DNA from: a bacterium
GTDB lineage: Bacteria > Patescibacteriota > Patescibacteriia > JACQRZ01
Length of the DNA: 49,363 bases
Reading direction: 5' to 3'
Assembly (NCBI GenBank): GCA_023246095.1
Contig: JAHFJA010000004.1
Coordinates: 1 to 49,363, forward strand
Part shown: positions 26,754 to 36,688 of the stretch, one piece after another
Layout of the letters: every line of letters starts with the position of its first letter
Position numbering within the stretch: position 1 is the first letter of the stretch
Position numbers and translations under genes: made by a program
Notes under the pieces: generated by a model
What the model saw: the letters and a program-made list of their open reading frames with translations, nothing else
What the model was told of the DNA's origin: nothing
The model's database searches: none

Positions 26754-29700
26754 ATGAATAATTTTGAGCAACAACAGAATTCTGAGACAGACATCGAAAG
26801 ACTTCATGAAGGGGATGTGTCGCCAGAACAATCAAGAGAAGCAATTATTCGAGATATCGTTGTCCAAAAACAATCAGTGGATTCGTTTGTCGAATCCAAC
26901 TTTAACACAGTACAAGATATTCTTGTTTTGCTTGAAAAGCCTGTGAAGAGTGAACAAGGTCGCTCAAAAGAGCGGATTATAAAAGATCCCAGGAAAGTTT
27001 TACAAAGCATTCAAGAGGACATTTCAATAACAAAAAATTTCAGCATTGATGATATTGCAAAGGTATTGATTACTTCTGGGATGGCGACAGGGCTACTACA
27101 GTCATGGCTGGAGAGCAATAAAGACGTCGTTCAATCTCTTGGCTCTAGTGTAGAACAATCAAAGAATCAAGAGGATGAGTTAAAGTTACAATTGATGCGC
27201 GAAGAGGGTAAAAATTTTTTAATAAAATATTTCCGTGAAAAGCAGAGGGAGGAAATGAGTATGCGTTTCAACGAAATGTCTAAACATTCCGCTGAGCTTT
27301 ATAATGAATTAGAAGAACGAAAAACGCTGGGAGAGTATATCATAGAACCTGGAATTAAGGAGGTGAATTCACGACGACAAGAGCTTGCCCTTAATTCAAT
27401 TGAACAACTATTTAAACTTGTCGTAGAAAAAAAAGAACAAATGCAAGGAGTACTTACTTCTCCCGAAGTTAAAAAGCAACTCAACGAAGATTTGATTGCG
27501 CAAAAAGTATTACCAGAATTAGATAAACTAGAAAATGAGGGTAAGATAACCCTCTCAGAAAGAGAAGAGTATCTTGTTTTGCTAAAAGGACAATTGGAGC
27601 AAGGTAATCAAGCAGAGTGGAGTGACCCTATCGAAAAGAAAGAGGCGATTGATATGCGAAGGAGACGAATGAATACCATTAGTTCTGATTTAAGAAATAT
27701 TGGTGACCATGTGAGTAGTAGAAATAACGATGCTGCAGATAACAGCTATGACAAAATTGTTGATCTTTTATTGAGAGAGGAAGCAAGAGAAAAAATTGAA
27801 ATATTAAGCGATACAATTAACAACATCTCAACTCCAGAGTTTCAAGAAAAAATATCTATAATAACTGAAAAAATAGTGTATCCTGATGCACCGCATTCAC
27901 GATTTAAAGACGATGAAAACATCCTAGATTTGAATAGAGTACCTATTGTTGTGTTAAACAAACTTAAGGGTCTAGAGCGCTGGCCGATCGTCAAAAAATT
28001 TGCAACGACTTCTGGTGTGATCTCAAAAGAAACATTCGAAAACGTAGAAGAGATATTTATCCAAAGGATGTGCGATGAACAGCTTTTCCCGGGTGGTAGT
28101 GAATCCTTTGAGGGGACTTCAGCTGCGCAAAAAATGGGTGATTTGGGAAATCCGAAAGCGCTCCCTTTTATGTTGCAGCACATAGAAGCGACCGGATCAG
28201 GACATACAAATAACGCGGTCGTCTATGCAATGGAATATATATTGAAGGAATGTAACCCGGAATCACTGCAAACAATGCTTGATGGACTACCAAAAAATAA
28301 ACGTTCATTACTAGAGGTCCTTGGTGATGAGAATTCTTATATGACTCGTTTTGGAAGGATGAATTCGCGATACTCTATTTGTTACTTGCTTCAAAATGGT
28401 GATCTCACCATAGCAAAGGAATTGTTGACTAAAATTTTGGAAGATGGAGGAGATCTCGATCAAAAACAATTAAGAGGATTTTATCTTGATCATACTGAAG
28501 CAGTACAGGAGGCTATGCAACCTCTTTTAAAGCAAAGACGAGAGGTGGAGCACGTCATGATTGATAGTAAACAGGCATTCTGGACACAATTTGATGATAA
28601 GTTATTAGCAGCACTAGTAAATCCAAAGTACGGAGACAGTGGTTCATTTCCAAAAAGAATTGCGCAAGAAGGATTAGGAATTACCGACGAAGCTATGCTG
28701 TTCCAATTGGATAGTATTCTTGAAACCAAGACATTTAAACGAAGTGGATTTGAGAGAGAGGCATTTTTAGATGGTTTACTATTACTTAACTCAAAAGAAG
28801 ATGGTAAGGCAGTAATGGAAACACTGTTGAGTGCATACCGTGGTGCTGGAGAAGACCCAAAACGTATGCGACGAATATTCCAACTACTCTCGACTCTTGA
28901 TGGTTTTGGTGAGTACGGCTTTGTCGTCCCAAGCCAAGAGGATGTTAAGCGCGTAGAGGATGACATGGAAATTTTTAATGTGAGAAACCAATCAGGAAAA
29001 ATTACTGATAAAGGAGAGCGAAAGAAGATAAAAGACGCGATTAAAACGCGAGAAATGGAATTACAGAATCTGACAGGTCTGAATGGAATTGAAAAAGTTA
29101 TGACCCAACAGGTTGTCGAAGCGGCGTGTAGAAAACTTGAATTACCAATAGAATATAAACAAAAGATTTCAGATAATCTAGACGCTTTACTAAAAAGTGG
29201 TGTTTTTGAAATTGTTCCTTCGCTAGCGGGCAAATATGAGGCAAAAAAAGAAGAGAGCGTTAAACAGTTATTAAAAGTGGTCACTAAACATATTATTGCA
29301 GGTGATTTTGTTACATGGCGCTATTCCCATGAACAAAGCGCGACTCAACTGGCAGATCTTTCAGATGAACAAAAGGAATTTTGGAAGAAAAATCTTGATC
29401 CTATCTCTATTAATTTTGAACTTACGGAAGATGAGAGTACAAGACGTGCTGATGAATTGAAAGCGGCGCAAGAAATAATGAGAAATGCGAAAGAACATAT
29501 TCTAGACTCACAACCTCACTTTGATTTTTCTCATACTCGACTCGACGAATTGAATGCGATCATACGTGAAATCACGCAAAATATAAAAACGACAACACTG
29601 GATGATGAAAAGAAGAGATTAATAGATCAGAAAAAAATGGTACAAGCGGAAGCAACATTGATTGGTGGTATATTGGAAGTTGAAAGGGCAACGCCAAAGA

Positions 29701-30383
29701 ATTATACGAAACAAAGAATTCTTGATCAAGCAAGGGAATTAGGTGAAACGATACGTGAACTTAATATACCTCTTGCTGGACTGGATATAGAACAAGTAGG
29801 AAAGATTTTTACCGTGGGAGATATTGAGCATATTGTTTCATATGAATCTGATGATCCACTCGTATTGCTCAAAGTGGGGACTGAGCCGCAAGAGACATGT
29901 CAGTCATGGAGAAATGGCGGTTACAACGAATGTCTTTTGTCATATGTTGCAGATAGCAACAAAAAGGTTTTGAATATCGCTGATGGAGATGGTCGAGTGA
30001 TAGCAAGGAGTATTATCAAATTGACTGACCAAAGAGATGAGAATGATTTTTCTTTTAAAACAAAGAGAAAGACATTGTTTGTTGAGAAACCCTATTCTCT
30101 TCTTCCGAATGACGAGGTATATCGTGCATTTATCCGCATGCTTCTTACAAAAGCAGAGGGGATGGATGTAGGCATAACACTGGGGAGTGGATTTGAAAAA
30201 AATACATTAAAAATCTTTAAAGAAGAGGCCAATATATTTGGATATGTCATGAAAGATGAAAAACTAGACATCTATATACCGCAGAGCTTAAACGCGTATG
30301 AATATAGTGATGCACTGGGTGGAAAAATAAGCTCATTTGATCGTTATTCTTCACTTGACGCAATAACATTCGGAAAAGAGTAG
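26754..30383 (+). CDS. Large cytoplasmic hypothetical protein (1209 aa), helical/coiled-coil with possible HEAT-like part
   Basis: Long continuous ORF without obvious TM; charged helical sequence; C-terminal globular segment DPLVLLKVGTEPQETCQSWRNGGYNECLLSYVADSNKKVLNIADGDGRVIARSIIKL. Confidence 0.8.
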   Translation: MNNFEQQQNSETDIERLHEGDVSPEQSREAIIRDIVVQKQSVDSFVESNFNTVQDILVLLEKPVKSEQGRSKERIIKDPRKVLQSIQEDISITKNFSIDDIAKVLITSGMATGLLQSWLESNKDVVQSLGSSVEQSKNQEDELKLQLMREEGKNFLIKYFREKQREEMSMRFNEMSKHSAELYNELEERKTLGEYIIEPGIKEVNSRRQELALNSIEQLFKLVVEKKEQMQGVLTSPEVKKQLNEDLIAQKVLPELDKLENEGKITLSEREEYLVLLKGQLEQGNQAEWSDPIEKKEAIDMRRRRMNTISSDLRNIGDHVSSRNNDAADNSYDKIVDLLLREEAREKIEILSDTINNISTPEFQEKISIITEKIVYPDAPHSRFKDDENILDLNRVPIVVLNKLKGLERWPIVKKFATTSGVISKETFENVEEIFIQRMCDEQLFPGGSESFEGTSAAQKMGDLGNPKALPFMLQHIEATGSGHTNNAVVYAMEYILKECNPESLQTMLDGLPKNKRSLLEVLGDENSYMTRFGRMNSRYSICYLLQNGDLTIAKELLTKILEDGGDLDQKQLRGFYLDHTEAVQEAMQPLLKQRREVEHVMIDSKQAFWTQFDDKLLAALVNPKYGDSGSFPKRIAQEGLGITDEAMLFQLDSILETKTFKRSGFEREAFLDGLLLLNSKEDGKAVMETLLSAYRGAGEDPKRMRRIFQLLSTLDGFGEYGFVVPSQEDVKRVEDDMEIFNVRNQSGKITDKGERKKIKDAIKTREMELQNLTGLNGIEKVMTQQVVEAACRKLELPIEYKQKISDNLDALLKSGVFEIVPSLAGKYEAKKEESVKQLLKVVTKHIIAGDFVTWRYSHEQSATQLADLSDEQKEFWKKNLDPISINFELTEDESTRRADELKAAQEIMRNAKEHILDSQPHFDFSHTRLDELNAIIREITQNIKTTTLDDEKKRLIDQKKMVQAEATLIGGILEVERATPKNYTKQRILDQARELGETIRELNIPLAGLDIEQVGKIFTVGDIEHIVSYESDDPLVLLKVGTEPQETCQSWRNGGYNECLLSYVADSNKKVLNIADGDGRVIARSIIKLTDQRDENDFSFKTKRKTLFVEKPYSLLPNDEVYRAFIRMLLTKAEGMDVGITLGSGFEKNTLKIFKEEANIFGYVMKDEKLDIYIPQSLNAYEYSDALGGKISSFDRYSSLDAITFGKE

Positions 30384-30425
30384 TCTATCTGAAGTGTTCA
30401 AACCGAGAATGTAGTGCGCCTATTG

Positions 30426-30450
30426 ACCATCCTTCACGGGATGGTTTTTT
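30426..30450 (+). terminator. Rho-independent terminator after the 1209-aa ORF
   Basis: ACCATCC-TTCACG-GGATGGT-TTTTT. Confidence 0.8.
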
Positions 30451-30470
30451 GTTGGTAATATGCTGGTTAT

Positions 30471-32564
30471 ATGATTCCTCTCGATACGCCGGTTTCTGGG
30501 TTAGGAACTCTTGGCAAGGCATTGCACAAACGACTTTCACGACTTGGTATTGATACGTGTCGAGACCTTGTTTTTTATATCCCGTTTCGTTTTGAAGATT
30601 ACACGAACGTCGTGAAAATTGCTGATCTCAAACCAGGGATGCAGGTAAGCATTCATGGTCAAGTGAAACTTATCAATAATCGTCGATCACCTCGCAGTAA
30701 AAAAACGATTACCGAATGCCTCATTGCCGATGATAGCGGTCAGGTGGGTGTCGTGTGGTTTAATCAGCCGTATATTTCTAAGTCGCTATTGCCGGGAGAT
30801 TATGTACGGCTTTCCGGAAAAACAAGTGACAATTATTTCTCTTTACAGATGGTGAGCCCGACGTATAAGAAAATTGCGCCAGGGCGTGAAACGGGGCCGG
30901 AGAGTTTAGTCCCTGTCTATTCCACTGTTGAAGGTCTTACTCAAAAGCAATTACAGACTCTTATTCACCAAGCGTTGGGAATGTGTGTTGATAAAAGCAT
31001 TGAATGGATTCCTTCTGAAATATTGCAAAAGTATGGTCTTATATCGCTCCCCCTTGCATTGACGACGATCCATGAGCCAGTTGGACTCGATCAAGTTGCC
31101 CTCGCGCAAAGACGGTTAAACTTTGAAGAGCTGTTGTTAATCCAGTTGTCTCAGGCATTATCAAAACAACAGTTCGCTGCTTTGCAAGCACAGCCAATAA
31201 CATTTGACCAAGAATATATTCAAGCTTGCATCGCATCTTTACCTTTTGTGTTAACCGAGGCGCAACGATCCGCTCTTTGGGATATTATAAAAGATATACA
31301 ACGGCCATCACCTATGAATCGTCTATTGGAAGGCGATGTAGGGTCGGGAAAAACGGCGGTAGCAGCAATCGCTGCAAGTATGGTATTGAAAGAAGGCTAT
31401 CAAGTGGCACTTATCGCTCCGACGGAGATTTTGGCACGGCAGCATTTTTTATCTTGGATAAAAAGTTACTCAGTGGGTTCAAAACAGACGATAGGATTAT
31501 GGACTTCAGGAGATTGTCGCATAGCACAGTGGGATGACTCATCTGGTGAAATGCAAATACGTACAGTGAAACGTCCAGAGATGATGAAGGATGTTGCGAG
31601 TGGCGCGGTGTCGATGATTATTGGGACGCATGCCCTTATTCAGGCTGATGTGCATTTTTTCCGATTAGGACTTGCGGTTATCGATGAACAACATCGTTTT
31701 GGTGTAGCCCAAAGAAGAGCACTGAAAGAAAAAAATAACGACGGTATTATGCCTCACTTGCTATCAATGACCGCGACACCAATCCCTCGCACATTAGCGC
31801 TTACGGTGTATGGCGATCTCGACCTTTCTATTATCGATCAAATGCCAAAAGGGAGAAAGGCTATTATCACAAAGGTAGTACCGATGCGTTACCGTCAATG
31901 GACGTACAATTTTATTCGCGAACATGTTGAAAAAGGCGAACAGGTATTTGTTATTTGTCCTCTGATTGATGCCTCCGATACGCTTGGTGTCACATCGGTC
32001 ACTGAAGAGTACGAAAAGTTGTCGTCTACTATTTTTCCTGATCTTTCACTTGAAGTATTACATGGAAAACTTAGTGCAAAAGAAAAAGAAGAAATAATGC
32101 TCCGAATGCAAAAGGGGGAGATCGACGTTTTAATTTCAACATCAGTGGTCGAGGTGGGGGTCGATGTCCCCAATGCCACTATTATGATGATCGAGGGAGC
32201 GGAGCGGTTTGGACTTTCACAGCTGCATCAATTCCGCGGACGTGTCGGACGTTCAAATATACAGTCGTATTGTTTTTTGCTTGCATCAACACAAGAGAAA
32301 GAAGAGGTATCGCGCTTGCGAGCACTATCAGAAAGTACGAACGGTTTTGAGTTGGCAGAAAAAGATTTACAAATTCGCGGAATGGGCGATGTGTATGGAA
32401 CGCGACAGTCAGGATTGCCCCCCATTTCCCGTGACGCATTGAATGATCGAGGGCTTATAAAAGCGGCGCGCGATACGGCGACGGAAGTGATGGAACATTG
32501 GGATCAGTATCCAAGTATCCAAGCACGTCTGGAATCATTTCAAAAAAACATTCACTTTGAATAA
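30471..32564 (+). CDS. recG: ATP-dependent DNA helicase RecG
   Basis: LLEGDVGSGKTAVAAIAA, VIDEQHRFGVAQR, MTATPIPRTLAL, RGRVGRSNIQSYCFL motifs. Confidence 0.96.
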   Translation: MIPLDTPVSGLGTLGKALHKRLSRLGIDTCRDLVFYIPFRFEDYTNVVKIADLKPGMQVSIHGQVKLINNRRSPRSKKTITECLIADDSGQVGVVWFNQPYISKSLLPGDYVRLSGKTSDNYFSLQMVSPTYKKIAPGRETGPESLVPVYSTVEGLTQKQLQTLIHQALGMCVDKSIEWIPSEILQKYGLISLPLALTTIHEPVGLDQVALAQRRLNFEELLLIQLSQALSKQQFAALQAQPITFDQEYIQACIASLPFVLTEAQRSALWDIIKDIQRPSPMNRLLEGDVGSGKTAVAAIAASMVLKEGYQVALIAPTEILARQHFLSWIKSYSVGSKQTIGLWTSGDCRIAQWDDSSGEMQIRTVKRPEMMKDVASGAVSMIIGTHALIQADVHFFRLGLAVIDEQHRFGVAQRRALKEKNNDGIMPHLLSMTATPIPRTLALTVYGDLDLSIIDQMPKGRKAIITKVVPMRYRQWTYNFIREHVEKGEQVFVICPLIDASDTLGVTSVTEEYEKLSSTIFPDLSLEVLHGKLSAKEKEEIMLRMQKGEIDVLISTSVVEVGVDVPNATIMMIEGAERFGLSQLHQFRGRVGRSNIQSYCFLLASTQEKEEVSRLRALSESTNGFELAEKDLQIRGMGDVYGTRQSGLPPISRDALNDRGLIKAARDTATEVMEHWDQYPSIQARLESFQKNIHFE

Positions 32565-32565
32565 A

Positions 32566-33906
32566 CTATATTTCCAATTCTTTGAGCGTTTGTATTTGTT
32601 GTAGGGTGATGGAAGGGGAGCTATATGATGCTTTGGGGCAAATAGCATAGGTAAAACCCAGTTTTGAGGCTTCCTTGAGCCTACGATCAGCGTGAGAGAT
32701 AGGGCGCACTTCACCATTGAGGCCAACTTCTCCAAATACAACATGATCTCGTGGTAGTGCGATGTTTTTATATCCTGAAATGATAGCAGCGCATACGGCG
32801 AGATCCACAGCAGGTTCGTTTATTTTGAATCCTCCGACGATGTTGAGATGAATATCTTGGTCACCTAAGTTTAGTCCGAGGCGTTTTGATAATACGGCGA
32901 TGAGAAGCTGTAAGCGATTTGTATCAAAACCAACAGCACGTCTTTGAGGATATCCAAAGAAAGTTTTTGAGGTGAGAGCTTGAACTTGTACCAGAAATGC
33001 ACGCGACCCTTCCATAATAACAGAGGTGACACTTCCCGGAAGATCTTTTGTATTTTCGGAAAGGAAAATATCGGAAGGATTGGTCACTTCGCGGAGACCT
33101 TGTTCGGTCATTTCAAATACACCGAGTTCGTTGGTTGAACCGAAACGATTTTTTACTGTTTTCAAAAGTCTGAAGTGATATTGGTTGTCTCCTTCAAGAT
33201 AGAGGACTGTATCAACCATGTGTTCAAGTGTTTTTGGGCCAGCGACCATGCCTTCTTTGGTAACGTGACCAGTGATGATGATGGGAATGTGGTGCTTTTT
33301 TGCCGCTTCAAGAAGTTTCATTGTCGATGCACGAACTTGGCTGATACTGCCCGCTTCTTGAAGGACGTCGTTTGAGTGAACTGTCTGGATGGAATCAACT
33401 ATTGCGAGGAGTGGTTTGTTCTCGATGATACTCGCACAAATTTTTTCAGTATTGGTTTCGCCGACGTAGAGTATATGTTGAGTATCTTCTTTTGAGGTGC
33501 TCAAACGGTCGAGGCGCATTTTTATTTGTTGCCCTGATTCTTCGCCGGATGCGTAGAGTGTGCGGTGTTTGTCTTGTGCAAGAAGGAGAGCTACTTGAGC
33601 AAGCAAAGTTGATTTTCCAATACCTGGTTCACCGCCGATGAGAATGAGACTGCCGGGTACAATTCCTCCACCAAGGACTTGATCAAGTTCGCCGATGCCT
33701 GTTGGTACGCGAGGAATATCAGTGCTTTGAATTTCAGAAAACGGCGTCGCGTCCGCAGACGGCATGGGGGGAAGATTTACCGGAGTGCCATCGGAAACTG
33801 TTTGCACCAGAGTGCCCCATCCACTGCATTCAAAACAGCGCCCCGCCCACTTGGGGGATTGTGCACCGCACTGAGAGCATTCAAATAGGAGGGTGGGTTT
33901 GGCCAT
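32566..33906 (-). CDS. radA: DNA repair protein RadA
   Basis: N-terminal Zn finger FECSQCGAQSPKWAGRCFECSGWGTL, Walker A GGEPGIGKSTL, KNRFGSTNELGVFEM motif. Confidence 0.96.
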   Translation of the reverse strand: MAKPTLLFECSQCGAQSPKWAGRCFECSGWGTLVQTVSDGTPVNLPPMPSADATPFSEIQSTDIPRVPTGIGELDQVLGGGIVPGSLILIGGEPGIGKSTLLAQVALLLAQDKHRTLYASGEESGQQIKMRLDRLSTSKEDTQHILYVGETNTEKICASIIENKPLLAIVDSIQTVHSNDVLQEAGSISQVRASTMKLLEAAKKHHIPIIITGHVTKEGMVAGPKTLEHMVDTVLYLEGDNQYHFRLLKTVKNRFGSTNELGVFEMTEQGLREVTNPSDIFLSENTKDLPGSVTSVIMEGSRAFLVQVQALTSKTFFGYPQRRAVGFDTNRLQLLIAVLSKRLGLNLGDQDIHLNIVGGFKINEPAVDLAVCAAIISGYKNIALPRDHVVFGEVGLNGEVRPISHADRRLKEASKLGFTYAICPKASYSSPSITLQQIQTLKELEI

Positions 33907-33912
33907 AGTAGA

Positions 33913-34203
33913 TTATATGATACCCGGGAACGGCCGCTGTAATAAAGCCTCCTCTTCTTTAGTGAGACGTTCTATCGCTACCAGGTTTCCCTTACGGAGA
34001 TATTCAATTTTTTTGATTGCGTTATGAACGATGGTCGGCACGACATGTGTTTGATCTTTAAAGAGATCGAGAATATTCTGTTGCTCTGTTTCAGATAATG
34101 AAGTCACGATCGCCGTCCATTGGGCCGTATCTTCTGGTGATAGACCTATGTAGTCTGCGTATCCGATAAGAAAGGTTGTTTTCTCTGTTTGGGTCGTTGT
34201 CAT
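33913..34203 (-). CDS. Small hypothetical protein (96 aa)
   Basis: Compact ORF in the radA transcriptional direction with 6-nt intergenic gaps on both sides. Confidence 0.55.
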   Translation of the reverse strand: MTTTQTEKTTFLIGYADYIGLSPEDTAQWTAIVTSLSETEQQNILDLFKDQTHVVPTIVHNAIKKIEYLRKGNLVAIERLTKEEEALLQRPFPGII

Positions 34204-34208
34204 AACTA

Positions 34209-35666
34209 TCAGTTTTTAAAGAGTGATTGTCCATTTGTTTTCATTTGATGCATGATTTTTGACTCTTCAGGATAGCGCTCGGGAAACATCTGTTTAGCAT
34301 CATAGTATCTTGGCAACAAATCTGGATAAGGAGAGAATGTATCAGACATTTTTCGGCCGACTGTCTCCTTTGTATAGAATTCAGTTTCGTATACTCTCGC
34401 AAAGTATTCGGTTATAAACTGCGTAAGCTTATTCTGAATATAATAGTTCTCTTGTTGTTCGTCACTGAGTGTCAATTTCTCCTGTTGGCTGAAGTTTGTT
34501 TTGAATAGATCAAAGCGAGATGTCATCGTGTCGCAGAATTTTTTTAGCTCCGTTTCGTTAGTAATATTGAGTCCTTTGATTACATCATTAATAGGTGCGT
34601 AGTATGTGTCTGTACTGCCAAATCTTTTTTGTTTACCGCGTAAAGCCATTGCTAAGAGTTCTGAAATGGAGGGACCTTCATATCCTTTTTTCCCCAGATG
34701 TGTGTAATAGAAATCATGAAATGCTTCATGTGGCAATGCTGTCTGTGTAAATACGCGTCGGGATAACTCATCTTCCTCCAGTGACCGTACTAATTGTCTG
34801 ATTGAACTATCGTGTTTTTTTATCAAAGCCTGGATATTTTTTGTTTTTTCGGGTGCGTCCATAGCTGTTTTGTACCACTCGTCTAATGACGCCTGTTTTG
34901 TTTTTTTCTCATTTATGGAAACGTTAGAGTGTTCGATATCGGCTGCAATGTCATCGCGTTCATCTTCTATAGCTAGTTGAGATATGCGAGATTTTATTTT
35001 TTCATTTCTTTGCTCATGATTTAGCTGATTGATAAAAATTATTCTATGTTCCGGATCATAAAATGCCGCTGAATGTTCAGCTATTTTATCAAAATCAATT
35101 TGTACAAAATTAATTTTGTTTGCATCAAGAGTGATCGTACCATCCGCAATGGCAGAGTCAATAACCTTCTTTAAAGAATTGTCAGCGTCATCAAGGTTGT
35201 TGGATTGTTTAAGATCAATCGTTTGGAGGTGTACGTCGTCTACAAAGCTGACACCTGTGAGTTCCTTTTGTATGTCTTTTTCTGATAAAGTGAAGTCCTG
35301 CGCCAAGTACTTATCAATAACACTATTTATATCTTCAGTTTCAGTTATTTTTTCAGACTGTTCATGAAATGTTTGTTTGTGAGATGTATCTTGCACGAAA
35401 GTCATCTGTGCGTAAGCAGGCTCAGCATTAAAAATTCCTGTGGTGATTGCCGCAAGGGCAAGCCGTTTGGCCACAGACAACTTTGATCCCATTATTTGTT
35501 TAATGAACGCATCAAGTTTATTTCGAAAAAGTGTTTCTTGATCTTGGGACGAGGACTGGACGTTCACTTCAGTGGCCGAGGGAGTTTGTTCGGTAGGTGG
35601 TAGTTGCTCATTGTGTCGAATTGGACGTTCAGAGATCATAGATATTGTTTGGGTATGTTCATTCAA
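34209..35666 (-). CDS. Hypothetical protein (485 aa) with HEXXH metallopeptidase-like motif and internal signal-like segment
   Basis: LPHEAFHDFYY (HEXXH at nt 34716-34730); hydrophobic segment LSVAKRLALAAITTGIFNAEPAYAQM with signal-peptidase-like AYA-Q. Confidence 0.6.
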   Translation of the reverse strand: MNEHTQTISMISERPIRHNEQLPPTEQTPSATEVNVQSSSQDQETLFRNKLDAFIKQIMGSKLSVAKRLALAAITTGIFNAEPAYAQMTFVQDTSHKQTFHEQSEKITETEDINSVIDKYLAQDFTLSEKDIQKELTGVSFVDDVHLQTIDLKQSNNLDDADNSLKKVIDSAIADGTITLDANKINFVQIDFDKIAEHSAAFYDPEHRIIFINQLNHEQRNEKIKSRISQLAIEDERDDIAADIEHSNVSINEKKTKQASLDEWYKTAMDAPEKTKNIQALIKKHDSSIRQLVRSLEEDELSRRVFTQTALPHEAFHDFYYTHLGKKGYEGPSISELLAMALRGKQKRFGSTDTYYAPINDVIKGLNITNETELKKFCDTMTSRFDLFKTNFSQQEKLTLSDEQQENYYIQNKLTQFITEYFARVYETEFYTKETVGRKMSDTFSPYPDLLPRYYDAKQMFPERYPEESKIMHQMKTNGQSLFKN

Positions 35667-35713
35667 ATATACAGAGCTTTACTGTGTGCGTCAAACAAAA
35701 GCCTTTCGCGATA

Positions 35714-36682
35714 CTAATGACATGCCGAAGTAGAAACAGTTGGGTATTCGAAGTGCCAACATTCACTACTCAACTGACAAAATCCTGCTTGTTTCATACA
35801 GTCGGTCCACACAGGATTGCAACCGCCAGATTTTGTAGTATGGGCCAGGTCAACTGCTTGTCCTGATGTGTGTGGGCAATGTACTTTTGTGGGGTCGGAG
35901 CCAGGATCACACGCAAGGTTATAGTGAGCAGGATCTGATAAGTAGGCGTTGTAAAGACTTAATTGCTTGTCGTATGAACGCCATGAACTGATGACATGTA
36001 TAGGTGATGAACAATTTTGCCCCGCCAACTTAAGTTTATCAGCCGTTGCTTGGCGTAATAGTTTATCTCCATCATCAGAAATTACTTTGCTGGTGTCGTA
36101 AGATACCACCTCTGCGCTGCTTGCACTCGCCCCACTGAAAGAAGCAGAGGCTAAACTTCCTGCCTCAGCTACTTCATTGTCGGTTTGTATTTGTGATACG
36201 ATTAACTTCATCCCTGCCACTGTGTTTAAGTGAAGTGAAGGCCATGAAGTTAATTTTGGGTTTATCAAATATAAAATAGAATATGACCCCAGTGTAAGGA
36301 CAAGACCAATGATCGCGTTTGAAATTATTTTTAACGCTTTTTGAGCTTGTCCGCTATTGCCTCGCGAAGTCATCCATTGTAAACCGCCGATCATAAGTGC
36401 AACAACGGCGATGATGGCGACAGCCACTACCAACCATGTATAGAGTCCCGCAAAATAATTGACCATGCCGTTACACACGAGTGCGCCACCGTCTTCTGTT
36501 TCACAAAGCTTTATGGTGTTCGTGTACGTCGCAGGCTCTTTGTATTTGGGAACAGGGATTTGAAGAATGAGATCGTCTGCGGCGTATGTCAGTGGAGGGG
36601 TAAATAAAAATACATACAGTGCTAATGCGCACATCAAGAATTTCAATGCAGTAAAAAAGTGTTTAGTCATTGTTGATTTCAA
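35714..36682 (-). CDS. VirB2/TrbC-like two-TM module fused to VanY/M15-like D-Ala-D-Ala carboxypeptidase
   Basis: TM pair YTWLVVAVAIIAVVALMIGGLQWMTSRG...ISNAIIGLVLTLGSYSILYLINP; C-terminal ISSWRSYDKQLSLYNAY, CPHTSGQAVDLA (HxxGxAxD), ECWHFEYP (ExWHxE). Confidence 0.85.
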   Translation of the reverse strand: MKSTMTKHFFTALKFLMCALALYVFLFTPPLTYAADDLILQIPVPKYKEPATYTNTIKLCETEDGGALVCNGMVNYFAGLYTWLVVAVAIIAVVALMIGGLQWMTSRGNSGQAQKALKIISNAIIGLVLTLGSYSILYLINPKLTSWPSLHLNTVAGMKLIVSQIQTDNEVAEAGSLASASFSGASASSAEVVSYDTSKVISDDGDKLLRQATADKLKLAGQNCSSPIHVISSWRSYDKQLSLYNAYLSDPAHYNLACDPGSDPTKVHCPHTSGQAVDLAHTTKSGGCNPVWTDCMKQAGFCQLSSECWHFEYPTVSTSACH

Positions 36683-36688
36683 TAAACA

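Noticed and set aside
26520-26831. 103-aa minus-strand ORF over tRNA-Arg
   Set aside because: Spans the tRNA-Arg gene and terminator; contains the familiar tRNA-antisense false-ORF peptide (CSRKELNLDHEFRKLAFYPLNYKS).
28490-29284. 264-aa minus-strand ORF
   Set aside because: Lies wholly inside the 1209-aa plus-strand CDS; Ser-rich composition typical of antisense reading; no recognisable domain.
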